Assembly (NCBI GenBank): GCA_014155875.1
Contig: JACEFZ010013571.1
Location: 73,501-137,500 of the forward strand
DNA from: Cepaea nemoralis
Lineage: Eukaryota; Mollusca; Gastropoda; Stylommatophora; Helicidae
Length of the DNA: 64,000 nt
Reading direction: 5' to 3'
The notes beneath the pieces are model-generated. The model made no database searches. It saw only the letters and a program-made list of their open reading frames with translations, and was not told the DNA's origin. The position numbers and the translations under genes are program-made. Every line of letters begins with the position of its first letter. Position 1 is the stretch's first letter. Below are positions 52,890-63,525 of the stretch, piece by piece.

Positions 52890-52897
52890 GGTTAGAG

Positions 52898-53333
52898 CCT
52901 ATACTTCATTGGCAGATGCAGGACAGCAGCAAAAGACAGATGACTTCCTCGTGGCAATCAATGTAGGTGTTTTAACCTATATGTACAGATTTTCTTTTCA
53001 ATACCTTGAACCTCAGCTTTACAGTCAGAACACAGTTTGCAAGTGGGAATATAACTTGTGTCAAAGTGATCGTTCAGGATAGTGTGTTGCATCATGCCCA
53101 ATGACGGGTTCGCTGGTACACTTTATTATGCTCATATGCAATTGTGAGTACTGATCTCTGGAGAATCACTGGCCTATTCCCATGGTGAAGTTGATAGAGT
53201 GGGCCTCAGAAGTGCTGTCTTGAAGGCCAAGTCTGCTTGTTGCTGTCGTATGGTTACCTAATGGACAACGCTGCTACATTTGAATCGCTCCAATGCAAGA
53301 TCATCAAGTCTTGCCTTGATTGCATGCACTGGT
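52898..53333. other. No recognisable feature
   Basis: Unassigned sequence. Confidence 0.35.
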
Positions 53334-53525
53334 GTATTGTTGTACTTCTCCATGAGGTTCAGACTTCTAGTGCCATTTTTAGGATATTTTTGGTTTCTTC
53401 TTCTTATTATTCTGTCAATCTGTCACTATCACAAACTGTCAGTGGCAGTATTGTTATACCTTTCCATGAGGTTCACACTTCTAGTGCCATATGCAGGATA
53501 TTGCTGGTTTCTTCTTTTTCTTCTG
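53334..53525. repeat. Direct duplication of about 75 bp
   Basis: The segments with CCATGAGGTTCAGACTTCTA (53351) and CCATGAGGTTCACACTTCTA (53464) are about 113 bases apart, and both continue to GGTTTCTTCTT. Confidence 0.8.
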
Positions 53526-53600
53526 TCGTTCGCTTGAAATAATTGATCTTTATCTGCAATGTAGTCTCTTGCGTTTGTTTCCACTGTTGTTTCTCGAGAT
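53500..53600 (-). mobile_element. Remnant of the (GAA)-tailed element
   Basis: TTCTTCTGTCGTTCGCTTGA and CTGCAATGTAGTCTCTTG correspond to TTCTTTCGTTCGCCTGAA and TGCAATGTCGTCTCTTA at 20999-21045. Confidence 0.6.
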
Positions 53601-53789
53601 TAGAAGGTTTGCCTTGATGTGTCACATTCGTGGCAAATTAGGTCAGAATGTTATGCACCACAATTGTTATCTCAACTACATTTGCATCAATTTAAGTTTA
53701 CAATCTCTTGAAGATGTATGCCGAATTGCATCTATTTAAACCAATTCTAACCAAGACACAAAACCATTAAAATAGCAGATATTAATGAC

Positions 53790-54230
53790 TTACGTTACAA
53801 GCAGAGAATTGTTATAGAATTTTTTATCGTGGCTGTAGAATCGATTGTGTCCCACTCTGAGAAGCAGAATAATGATTTGTTCTTGTCTGTCTATAATATG
53901 GTAATCGTCTTGAGCTAGTGTTGGTGGCTCTCTGATTGATTTAATGATTGCATTATTTTGGTGGTATGTGACTGATATATTTAGCCTGTTCATCTGTTGC
54001 GCCCTTTTTAGCTAATTGATCGGCTCTCTCTCTTTTCCAGAACCCCACACTGAGACGGTATCTTCTGTATGACGACCTTACGTCGGATGCATAGTTCAGA
54101 TAGTAGTGCCTCTGATACTGTCAATAGTTTTGGACTGATTTGCTTGAAGTATTGATTTTATTTCTGCCAGTAATACCACAGGCTTGAGCCAAGAATGGTA
54201 TTCAGTAATGTCTACGTTGGTCGTTGAAAT
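53790..54230 (-). pseudogene. LINE RNase H domain and C-terminus
   Basis: Minus strand: RERADQLAK-like residues (about 54003-54040), then STNTSSR-like sequence, then IDRQEQIIILLLRVGHNRFY (about 53828-53890), the QxxxxxLRxGHNRL C-terminal signature of Jockey/I-type LINEs. Co-linear with 35655-36320. Several stops. Confidence 0.65.
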
Positions 54231-54754
54231 TTAGCCTTTGCATGCTGGTATTTATTATGGTGATCCTGGCATGGCTTAGTCTTTGCTTGTTTTCTGGATG
54301 TTTCCACATCATTATGCAATTATTGTAATTAATTATTCCTATAGGTTTATAATTGCATACGCCCACCTCATGGCATTGAGAGTAGGGGTGAAGACAGACA
54401 ACTATGATAACGTATATAAAAAAGCTCCTATCCTGATCATAGAATGAAACATGTAAGTCTGCTATTGACAATACCAAAAGACAAAATCTAGCAGTAAAGA
54501 AGAGGGCCGATAAGAAAAAAAAAACACAACATTATACAGGCTGTAATAAAGCCGAAGCTCAGACTATTGTCGACTTGAGAGTTGCTCGGGAATATCAACA
54601 ACGTGCTATCAATTGGATCTATCGACTTTAAGATAGTATGACTTAAGATTTTGATAAGAAAACTGCAGACGAAGTATCATCTTGCCTCAAGATTCCTACA
54701 CTTTACAGATACAAAAGCCTGTTACAGTAATAGACCCCTTTCACATATCAAGGT
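54231..54754. other. No recognisable feature
   Basis: Unassigned sequence; the minus 91-codon frame has no domain. Confidence 0.35.
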
Positions 54755-55125
<371 letters not shown>

Positions 55126-55129
55126 ATGC

Positions 55130-56585
55130 GACAGGTGAACGGTGTTTTGAAATTACGTCAAACAAATCAGTAACGGCGCGGCTGCGGCTGTGAAAATTTA
55201 GTGATAAAGTGTTAAAGTATGCTCCATGTTTATCAGGGGTGTTTCTGTCTGTTTAATCTGAAAGTGTTCACTGCTTCTTTGCACGGAATGTGATATGCTT
55301 TACTTCACACATAAGCTGAAACACGCTCGGCCCAAGGTTATCTCAAATAGAGCGCCCCATGAAACATATCTGCCAGCAAATGTACTTTAAACCGGAGATA
55401 TAACAAAAAATAGAGCATCTGAAAATATAAATAAATAACACAGACACTCAAACACGCATATATTTGCAGGTGGTAAATGTAATACACTCTTTCATCGTGT
55501 CTACTCGCTTACATACACGTGCATTTAACATATAATTATTGTTCTCAATTTATGCTTACATAATTCGTGGGAGTAAAACCTGGATGCCGAGGCAAGTATT
55601 TACTGACTTCCTTGCTCGTTTATTAGCGGGTGTTTTCGTGTAACGGTTAGGAGGTTGGGCTGACAACATCACGATCGCGGGTTAAAGAAGGTTCAATGTC
55701 TTGGCTCGCTGTTCGCTACGGGAGTTATATACTTGCAACCTATTCCCCCGTGCACTCAGGCTTGATTGTTATAGTCCTAACACTTCACAGATTCACAGCA
55801 AGTTCTTGCTACAGGACTTGCAGTTTTTGTTGTTGCTCATGTCATTATGTAGTCTGTACTCTGTACTTGCATGCTTATTTGCACGCTGACTAGAATATTA
55901 TGACTTCACATATTCTAGACCACGGCATCATGAGGATAGGTGAACACGTCTTTTCCATACCAGCTTTTCTGATCAGACAATGCCCAGAATATTATGAAAT
56001 ATATCCGATCCCAATTTTGGAACTGAGTGGATCCCATAGTCATGAAATTGGAAAAATAAAACAATGCCATTGACGGGTACTGAGCATAGATCTTCTCTTT
56101 GGTAATCAAACTATCAATGGACACACGATCGATCAAGTGTCATCTCCACAATGCAGTTTAGCTGCAATGAATCTCCAATATTTTCTGTCTCTCACCTTGA
56201 CTACTGTTCGTCCATCTCTTGATGTTATCAAAGTATTTGAATAGTCGCTATCTTATTGCATCCATCATCCCTGTTTTTCGCCGATCACATTAAAAACCAA
56301 CAAAGCGTCTCATAGAAGAGTGAAGTGTATTTCAATGTGCGAGCAACAAAACACTGAAATAAGGTGTTAGCACAAGCCACGCTTTTCGTGCACCTGAAAC
56401 AAAATGCAAGACTCAGACCACACTGGTATCTAACCACTTTCATAGTTCATGACATTGTATGTCTCAACTCTCCACATTTCATGCTAACCAAGAATATTTG
56501 GTGCCTGGCTGGTTGTGAATCCTCTACAAGTCTGTGAGTTGTACATCTTAAGTCTAACGCATTGGCGTTCAGGTTGTCTGAGTCC
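55130..56585. other. Mostly unassigned; possible tRNA-like head at 55625-55690
   Basis: No gene recognised. GTGTTTTCGTGTAACGGTTA followed by GGAGGTTGGGC and ATCGCGGGTTAAAGAAGG resembles a degraded SINE head (box A near 55637, box B near 55676). Confidence 0.35.
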
Positions 56586-56589
56586 TGAA

Positions 56590-57290
56590 ATGTCAGGAGT
56601 CGGGTTGTGCTGCGTTCCAGGGATCAGTCTGACATTATTTTACAGTTCTTCTAGGGATCTAATGATATATGTCAGAGGTGGGAGTTTATTTTGGGAGTCT
56701 CCGTGGCGAAGTGGTCAAACCGTTTGACTCGGGCTCTGAAGGTTGTGGGTTCGATTACTGGCCGCGTCCTTCAGTTCACAAGTTAATTTTTTTCGGAGAA
56801 TCCTGTGAGTCGTCGTTGGAGCTACGGAGTTCGTGCTTTGTGTGCTTTCGGGCTGCAGAGAGAGAGAGAGAGAGACCGAGCCATATGGGATAAAAACCTG
56901 GTGCAATTAAGTCGACACTGTTGACATTTAAGCGACCTTTTATTATTTTACAGTTCCTCTAGGGATCTAATGATATATATCAGGGGTCGGGTTGTGCTGC
57001 GTGTCAGGGATCAGTATTACATTATTTTACAGTTCCTCTAGGGATCTAATGATATATATCAGGGGTCGGGTTTGCTGCGTTTCAGGGATCAGTGAAATAT
57101 TATTTTACAGTTCTTCTATGGGTCTAATGTATATGTCAGGGGTCGGGTTTTGCTGCGTCTCAGGTATCAGTATGACGTTATTTTACAGTTATTCTAGGGA
57201 TCTAATGATATATATCAGGGGTCGGGTTGTGCTGCGTGTTAGGGATCAGTATGACATTATTTTACTGTTCTTCTTGGGATCTTATAAGTT
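56590..57290. repeat. 79-80-bp tandem repeat, about 6 copies, split by SINE-B
   Basis: Unit ATTATTTTACAGTTCCTCTA, GGGATCTAATGATATATATC, AGGGGTCGGGTTGTGCTGCG, TGTCAGGGATCAGTATTAC. One copy lies before 56694 and about five after 56937. The start-to-start distance is 79 at 56942 and 57021. The 140-codon frame across it is an artefact. Confidence 0.9.
56694..56937 (+). mobile_element. SINE-B copy inserted in tandem repeat
   Basis: Head CCGTGGCGAAGTGGTCAAAC (box A, 56701-56720) and GGTTGTGGGTTCGATTACTG (box B, 56741-56760). Body GAGCTACGGAGTTCGTGC (56819-56836), a short (GA)n, GGGATAAAAACCTGGTGCAA and TTAAGTCGACACTG, with an AT-rich end. Aligns with 5295-5552. Confidence 0.85.
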
Positions 57291-57800
57291 ATCTTCGCGA
57301 TTAGCCCCTCTCAAAATTTCCAATGAATTTTCAGATTCCTTTTATAAAATTTTATCTGCCTGTTTACTAGTTGGCCAGGTTTTGCAGCCGTATGTTAGAA
57401 CTGGATCTATGTAACATGCAAGGACTCTTCTTCTAACTTCCAAAGACAAGGACATATTTTATAAAATGTTCTTTATTTGATATAATTAAGTTTATGCTTA
57501 TCCTATTCTATTCTTTATCTCCTTGATGCATCTACCATCTGATGTTATCTATTGATTGATTGATTGATTGATTGATTTAGGAACCGACATCACAGCTGAT
57601 GTTATCTATGTGCTTAGATAGCTGAATGTCTGCACTTGCCTCCAAAATAATGGCATTTACTTTAATTGTACATTTACACAATTATGTTTCTTTGATATCA
57701 CAATGACTTATGTCTTTCTATTATTCAAGCCAAGGCCCATTATTTTTTCACTTTCTACAGCCACTGTATCTATCACACACATAGCTTCTAATTATATTCC
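57290..57800 (-). pseudogene. RTE-type LINE fragment (post-RT region)
   Basis: Minus strand SDGRCIKEIKNRIG (about 57500-57545) parallels TSDGRCLEEIRTRIA. Further down are sequences like PVLTYGCKTW (about 57395-57425). Interrupted by a 43-bp insertion. Confidence 0.7.
57553..57595 (-). mobile_element. 43-bp ultra-truncated retroelement insertion
   Basis: Lies between perfect copies of CTGATGTTATCTAT (57539-57552 and 57596-57609). Minus strand reads TGTGATGTCGGTTCCTAAAT then (CAAT)n, that is, an element 3' end with a tetranucleotide tail. Confidence 0.8.
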
Positions 57801-58375
57801 GGAGTAAGACAAAAGTGGGCACTGTTTATCACATGTATTGAACATACGAGTATAAACAAAACAGAACAATGAGGTGAAGATAATAATCTTGGTAAAAACG
57901 TCTGTGGTAACGGCCAAGCAATAATGGCTAATATCAGAAGAAAATTTGCACACACAAAATTTACACAAACTACGTGCACTGTCTGCGTGTTTGTTTTAAT
58001 TTTGTTTTCAAGAACATGTTCAGTCCCAAACAACGCATGATGCGTGATTGTTTTTTCCCCTTGAATCGCGCAATTTGTTCTCTTGCGTTTTACATTTGGT
58101 CAGGGAACACTACATAAATCTGGCTTCTGCAGTTGCCGCTTGCACAGTATACTTAGCTTCGTTAAAGGTGGTGAACTCTATATGTGTTCATAGTGGGCAT
58201 TTCCTGTCTTGGGCATCTGCTGCGAACGCGTATAGGTCTGACAGAGTGATAGCAGCCGTTCCATTTCTGATGTATGCCGGGAGAGATTTTGTCTTGGCTA
58301 AGGGAAGGCCGCCAACGTGTATTTAACAGATTCAAAGGCCTCTCTAGAAAACTATTTATAACCTGACGCTGAAAA
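57801..58375. other. No recognisable feature
   Basis: Unassigned. The last bases (GACGCTGAAAAGCAAAG, 58367-58383) resemble the end of the (GAA)-tailed element. Confidence 0.35.
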
Positions 58376-58381
58376 GCAAAG

Positions 58382-58700
58382 AAGAAGAAGAAGAAGAAGA
58401 AGAAGAAGAAGAAGAAGAAGAAGAAGAAGAAGAAGAAGAAGAAGAAGAAAAGAAGAAGAAGAAGAAGAAGAAGAAGAAGAAGAAGAAGAAGAAGAAGAAG
58501 AAGAAGAAGAAGAAGAAGAAGAAGAAGAAGAAGAAGGAGGAGGAGGAGGAGGAGAAGAAGAAGAAGAAGAAGAAGAAGAAGAAGAAGAAGAAGAAGAAGA
58601 AGAAGAAGAAGAAGAAATGAAGAAGAAGGAGAAGGAGGAGAAGGAGAAGAAGAAGAAGGAGGAAGAAGAAGGAAGAAGAAGGAAGAAGGAAGAAGAATAA
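58382..58700. repeat. (GAA)n/(GGA)n microsatellite, about 320 bp
   Basis: Long GAA tract with AAAG, GGAGGA and ATGA interruptions. The longest GAA field in the window. Confidence 0.97.
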
Positions 58701-59190
58701 AACGGCTTATCTGTAAAGGATACAACGGCTGATTTATAATTTTGGCTATACCAATAATCTAATATTATTAATTTACATCTTAGTTGATCATTTACTTCAA
58801 CTTCATTATAAACGGCGCCAATTTAGTCAACTCTAATCAGTGCATTGTCTTGGATAATTAAATTCATTCTAACGTTGACAATATTGTGTACAGTTTTTTA
58901 TTCTCGCGCCTAGATGGTATTAAAAAAACTTTTAACCTCGCTTTGAACCAGAGTCGAATTCAATATTGTTTATAAATGTGCGGGTTTAAGTTAGTGGCAG
59001 CAAAATCAGTCTCTTTACCTGCATCAGAAGGTAGACAAGCCATAAGTTGGCAACGCTGAGCACTTTGCTTTGTGCATTGGATTAAATGTTCATCAGAGAA
59101 ATTTATCATCAAACGTGACATTTTAACGTTTACAGATTTGTAGACAATAGCTGATTTAACGCCGCTTTCATCTATCTTTCATCCACAATC
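58701..59190. other. No recognisable feature
   Basis: Unassigned AT-rich sequence. Confidence 0.4.
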
Positions 59191-59192
59191 CC

Positions 59193-59196
59193 AGTC

Positions 59197-59247
<51 letters not shown>

Positions 59248-59265
59248 GCCTGCCTGTCTGTCTGT

Positions 59266-59306
<41 letters not shown>

Positions 59307-59310
59307 TGCC

Positions 59311-59395
<85 letters not shown>

Positions 59396-59425
59396 GATCT
59401 GTCTGTCTGTCTGTCTGTCTGTCTC
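59193..59425. repeat. (CTGT)n with (CTGC)n core
   Basis: TGTC repeats flanking a TGCC block (59247-59300); one ATCTG interruption at 59396. Confidence 0.97.
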
Positions 59426-59624
59426 CCTCCGTAACTGCACTCCCCCACTTGTATTTTTGCTCGTTTTTGTTATGATTAAAATCCATGTAGATTTGCAAGT
59501 TGTGCGTCCAAGTATCAATTGTTCATGCTGTGAACAATTAGAAGTGTGCTTTCTCTTTTGGGTAGCCGTTGTTTGAGTTAGATACACGCGAAATTGAGAG
59601 TATAATACATACAAACAAACAAAC

Positions 59625-59770
59625 TTACCTGCCTGGCTGCCTGCCACTCCTCCTGCCTGCCTGCATGCCTGCCTCACTCCCTCCCTTCTCGCCCCCATCC
59701 ATCCATCCATCCATCCATCCATCCATCCATCCATCCATCCATCCATCCATCCATCCATCCATCCATCCAG
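59625..59770. repeat. (CTGC) stretch and (CATC)n microsatellite
   Basis: TGCC-rich sequence to 59670, then pure CATC from 59697 to 59768. Confidence 0.95.
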
Positions 59771-59814
59771 ACATACACAGAGACAGACACAGACACAGCC
59801 ACAGAAACAAAGCT

Positions 59815-60565
59815 AATGACTGAATGAATGACTGACTAACTAACTGACACACTCACTAACTGACTCACTGACTGATTCACTGACTCAAAGACTACCTCAC
59901 TAACTCAATGACTGACTGAATAAATAACTCACTATCTCACTGACTCACTGACTAACTGACTGACTCACTGACTGACTAACTAACTAACTGATTCACTGAC
60001 TGACTGACTAACCAATTTACTGTCTCACTGACTGACTAGCTAAGTGACTGACTGACTGACTAATTGACTCACTGACTGATTAACAAACTAACTGACTTAC
60101 AGACTGACTCACTGACACACTGACTGATTGACTGACTGACTAACTAACTCACCGACTCACTGATTGACTGACTGACTAACTACCTAAATGACTGACTCAG
60201 TGACTCACTGACTGACTCAGTGATTCACTGACTGACTGACTGACTAACTAACTCACTGACTAACTGACTGACTGAATGACTAACTGACTCACTGACTGAT
60301 TAACAAACTAACTGACTGACTGACTGACTCACTGACTGACTCAGTGATTCACTGACTGATTGACTGACTGACTGACTAACTAACTCACCGACGCACTGAT
60401 TAACTGACTGACTGACTAACTAACTCACTGACTCACTGACAGACTCACTGACAGACTCACTGACTCACTGACTGACTGACTAATTAACGGAATGACTGGC
60501 TGACTGACTGACTGACTCAGTGACTGACTGACTGACTGACTGACTGACTCACTCACTCACCAACT

Positions 60566-60607
<42 letters not shown>

Positions 60608-60720
60608 TTGACTGACTGACTGACTCACTCACTCACTCACCAACTGACTGACTGACTGACTGACTGACTGACTGATTGACTGATTGACTGACTGACTCAC
60701 TCACTCACTCACGCACGCAT
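59815..60720. repeat. 900-bp ACTG/ACTA/ACTC tetranucleotide field
   Basis: Almost continuous four-base register of ACTN words with N varying. Block-level repeats include GATTAACAAACTAACTGAC (about 60078 and 60298) and CACTCACTCACCAACTGACT (about 60550 and 60628), implying duplication of longer segments. Confidence 0.95.
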
Positions 60721-60721
60721 G

Positions 60722-60762
60722 CAGGTAGGTAGATGGATGGATGGATGGATGGATGAATGGTT
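60722..60762. repeat. (GATG)n short tract
   Basis: GGTAGGTAGATGGATGGATG and following. Confidence 0.9.
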
Positions 60763-60921
60763 AGTATATCGCGGAATTTATTAACTATGTCAGATTTTTG
60801 CATCTCACATTATGAAACAGTGTGAGAGCTGTGTCTTTTTGCAAACTTATGTCTGCCTGTTTGTCTGCCTAAGTGTCCGTCTGCCTGTATAGTGCATACA
60901 GGTATGTATATATTCTTGTGT

Positions 60922-61078
60922 TTAGTTTAGTTTAGTTTAGTTGATGGATCAACATCACGGCACAAGGGTGCAACCCATAAGTGCTCCGTTCTTCTCCTAA
61001 CTCAAGCCTGAGTCTGGAGAAACTCAGCTCAGTGCACGAACTCCGTAGAACCGGCGAGGATCCTGAAATACTTTTCAA
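60922..61078 (-). mobile_element. 157-bp LINE-like short retroelement with perfect 16-bp TSD
   Basis: Flanked by GTATATATTCTTGTGT at 60906-60921 and 61079-61094. On the minus strand it contains GGTTCTACGGAGTTCGTGCA near its 5' end, like the Jockey 5' UTR (GTGCTACGGAGTTCGTGCAT at 46789). Its 3' part, CGGAGCACTTATGG...TGATGTTGATC, resembles the Jockey 3' end (CCGAGCACTTATGG...GATGATCTG), followed by an (ACTAA)n tail. No tRNA-like head. Confidence 0.85.
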
Positions 61079-61094
61079 GTATATATTCTTGTGT

Positions 61095-62240
61095 ATCTAA
61101 TGTTTGTCTGAAATCTGTCTTCTATCTGTCAGATGACTTTCTGTCTGTCACGTTGATTACCTGTTTATCTGTCAGTCTGATATCTGTTTGTCACAATAAC
61201 TGTCTGTTTGTCTGTCTGTCACACAGGTTGTCTGTCTATTTATTTATCTGCCTGTCACGCTGATTGTCTGCCTGTCTGTTTGAATGTACATTACTTTCGT
61301 TCGGTATATAATTATAAAAATAATGTATCCAAAAAATCACGCCGACCTGCTGTGTAATATCAAATTATCTGCTCTTACACAATGCAATCGAATGTCCACT
61401 GTGTATTTGCTCATTCTTCTTAATCTTTTCATTATACTTTTCATATTCTCCAATACATTTTTTACAACTTTGCTAAATAAGAATAATTTCTTCTCTGTTA
61501 TATCATAACATATCTCAAATAGCCACTCTGAAACAATTCTTCGGTGTATTTGTTCCATTAAATCCGTGTCTGTGTTATAATGTATGCGTGTATAGTCGCG
61601 TGAAGACGTGTGAGTTATTTTTAGTTTTTGTTCTCCCCTGAACAGTGCCTAATCACTTCAGATTTTGTGAGTGTTTTAGGCAGCCAATTATGGATATCTT
61701 GCAACCAGGCTATTGACAATGCCAGAAACATATGACAACCAATCCATTCGTCAGAATCTGATATTCATCTTTATTTAATAGACGCTGCACGTGATGCATT
61801 TAGCTCAGCTGAAGGAAATAAGGATACAATTAAAAAATAACAATGCTTACGGCTTTGTGTGTCCTTTCTACTGCATTCTGTTAAGGGGAAGAGGGGGATT
61901 TTCTTGATGCTGGCTATTTTAGACACCTTTCTTGGACAGCTAGCGCACGAAGTACACACACTATTGCATTTTACAACTTACCTTGGATGGATGGCAATAT
62001 TTTACCTTAATGGGGATTAGAAGCACAGTTCAGTTAATGGACTGGGTCTGATATCTTGTGAGAATGAAGATGTCTATTCACAGTTACCATATGACGGTCT
62101 GGATACTGAGCTAGAGACAGACCAAAAATTAGATGGATAGATTGTGTTCTCGTCTTTACTGCACATAAGCGGGCAGCTTAGTCCAAATTACAAGTCCTGC
62201 TAAAGTTTAATGGCAAATGAGGACTAAACGTCATCGCCGT
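61095..62240. other. No recognisable gene; CTGT-rich at 61120-61285
   Basis: Scattered TCTGTCTGT words to 61285, then AT-rich sequence. The 74-codon frame at 61284-61508 is hydrophobic but has no recognised family. Confidence 0.4.
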
Positions 62241-62244
62241 CGTA

Positions 62245-62440
62245 CATGCAGACAGACAGACAGACAGACAGACAGAGAGGCAGGCAGGCAGGCAGACGGA
62301 CGGAGGAATGGGCAGACAGACAGACAGATAGAAGTCAGGTAGGTTACTAGACATACAGACAGACAATTAGGCAGACAGACAGACAGGTAGACAGATAGAC
62401 AGATGGATATAGGGAGGGAGAGGGAGGGAGGAAGAGATAG

Positions 62441-62522
<82 letters not shown>
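62245..62522. repeat. (CAGA)n, (GATA)n and (GA)n compound microsatellite
   Basis: CAGA/CAGG to 62425, GATA 62436-62460, then GA to 62522. Confidence 0.95.
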
Positions 62523-62526
<4 letters not shown>

Positions 62527-62746
62527 TGAATAGATAAAAGAGGGAGAGAGAATGGGACATGAGTTTTCCCCCGCTGCCTTATTGCTATGGTTAAGCATCG
62601 TCTTGCGCCTCACTTTCAATTCATTGATTCATTGAATTATATAAAGCTATTTATCACAATGTCAAACAGTGCGTTAGATCTGCGGTCTCCTCTGTGCCTT
62701 CATCCTTGGATGATTTAAGCTTTATGCTTTGGCTCCGTATGTTTCA

Positions 62747-62750
<4 letters not shown>
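62523..62750. other. No recognisable feature
   Basis: Unassigned. Confidence 0.35.
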
Positions 62751-62752
<2 letters not shown>

Positions 62753-62788
<36 letters not shown>

Positions 62789-62930
62789 CTGTGTCCCAGT
62801 GTGTTTGTTTCCATTCAAAATCTACACATACACTCTCTGCAAGTGTCTGTCTGTCTGTCTGCCTGTCTGTGTCTGTCTGTCTGCCTGTCTGTGTCTGTCT
62901 GTCTCTGTCTGTCTGTCTGCCCGCCTGTTC
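62753..62930. repeat. (GT)n and (CTGT)n microsatellites
   Basis: GT tract 62753-62787; CTGT/CTGC field 62845-62925. Confidence 0.95.
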
Positions 62931-63014
62931 GAAAGTGTGGGAGTTTATGTATATTAGTTTGAATGACTGTGCAAAGGAATGTGTGTATTCGTGCGTGGTT
63001 ATATCTATATCTAT

Positions 63015-63115
63015 AAAATAAATTTATGTATGTGTGTGTATGTATTTATGTATGTCCGTTCTTTATGCGTTCGCGAACGGTCCATCCGAATGAGATGAAA
63101 TTTTCTACACGTCTT
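63015..63115. other. Possible short interspersed repeat edge
   Basis: TATGTATGTCCGTTCTTTAT, then GAACGGTCCATCCGAATGAG and ATGAAATTTTCTACACG. The pattern (short tandem, CG-rich palindromic GTTCGCGAAC, then GATGAAATTT) resembles ends of common invertebrate repeats; no second copy here. Confidence 0.3.
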
Positions 63116-63282
63116 CTTTTCATTCCTGTGCAACCAACTGTAATAGTTTCTTAGTGTACAATCATCTATTTACTTACTAAAATTTAATTTTGTAATTACA
63201 TGACTCAACATAAGAAACAATAAAACAAGAGACATAACTTTTAGTAGCATTGCTATATCTTAAGTTAAGTCCCCTGGCTATA

Positions 63283-63291
63283 GATAGATAT

Positions 63292-63322
<31 letters not shown>

Positions 63323-63447
63323 CATAGATACATAGATAGATACATAAATAGATACATAGATACATAGATAGACAGACAGACAGATCCCCGCCAGGGACTG
63401 GGCGAAGCCGGGCCGGGTCAGACAGATAGACAGTCAGACAGACAGAC

Positions 63448-63522
<75 letters not shown>

Positions 63523-63525
63523 ACG
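63283..63525. repeat. (GATA)n microsatellite, two blocks
   Basis: 63283-63385 and 63424-63524, separated by CCCGCCAGGGACTGGGCGAA and CCGGGCCGGG. The block ends directly on the LINE (GAAC)n tail. Confidence 0.95.

Noticed and set aside
58162..58725. 187-codon poly-Leu/Phe 'membrane' protein
   Set aside because: It is (GAA)n read on the minus strand.
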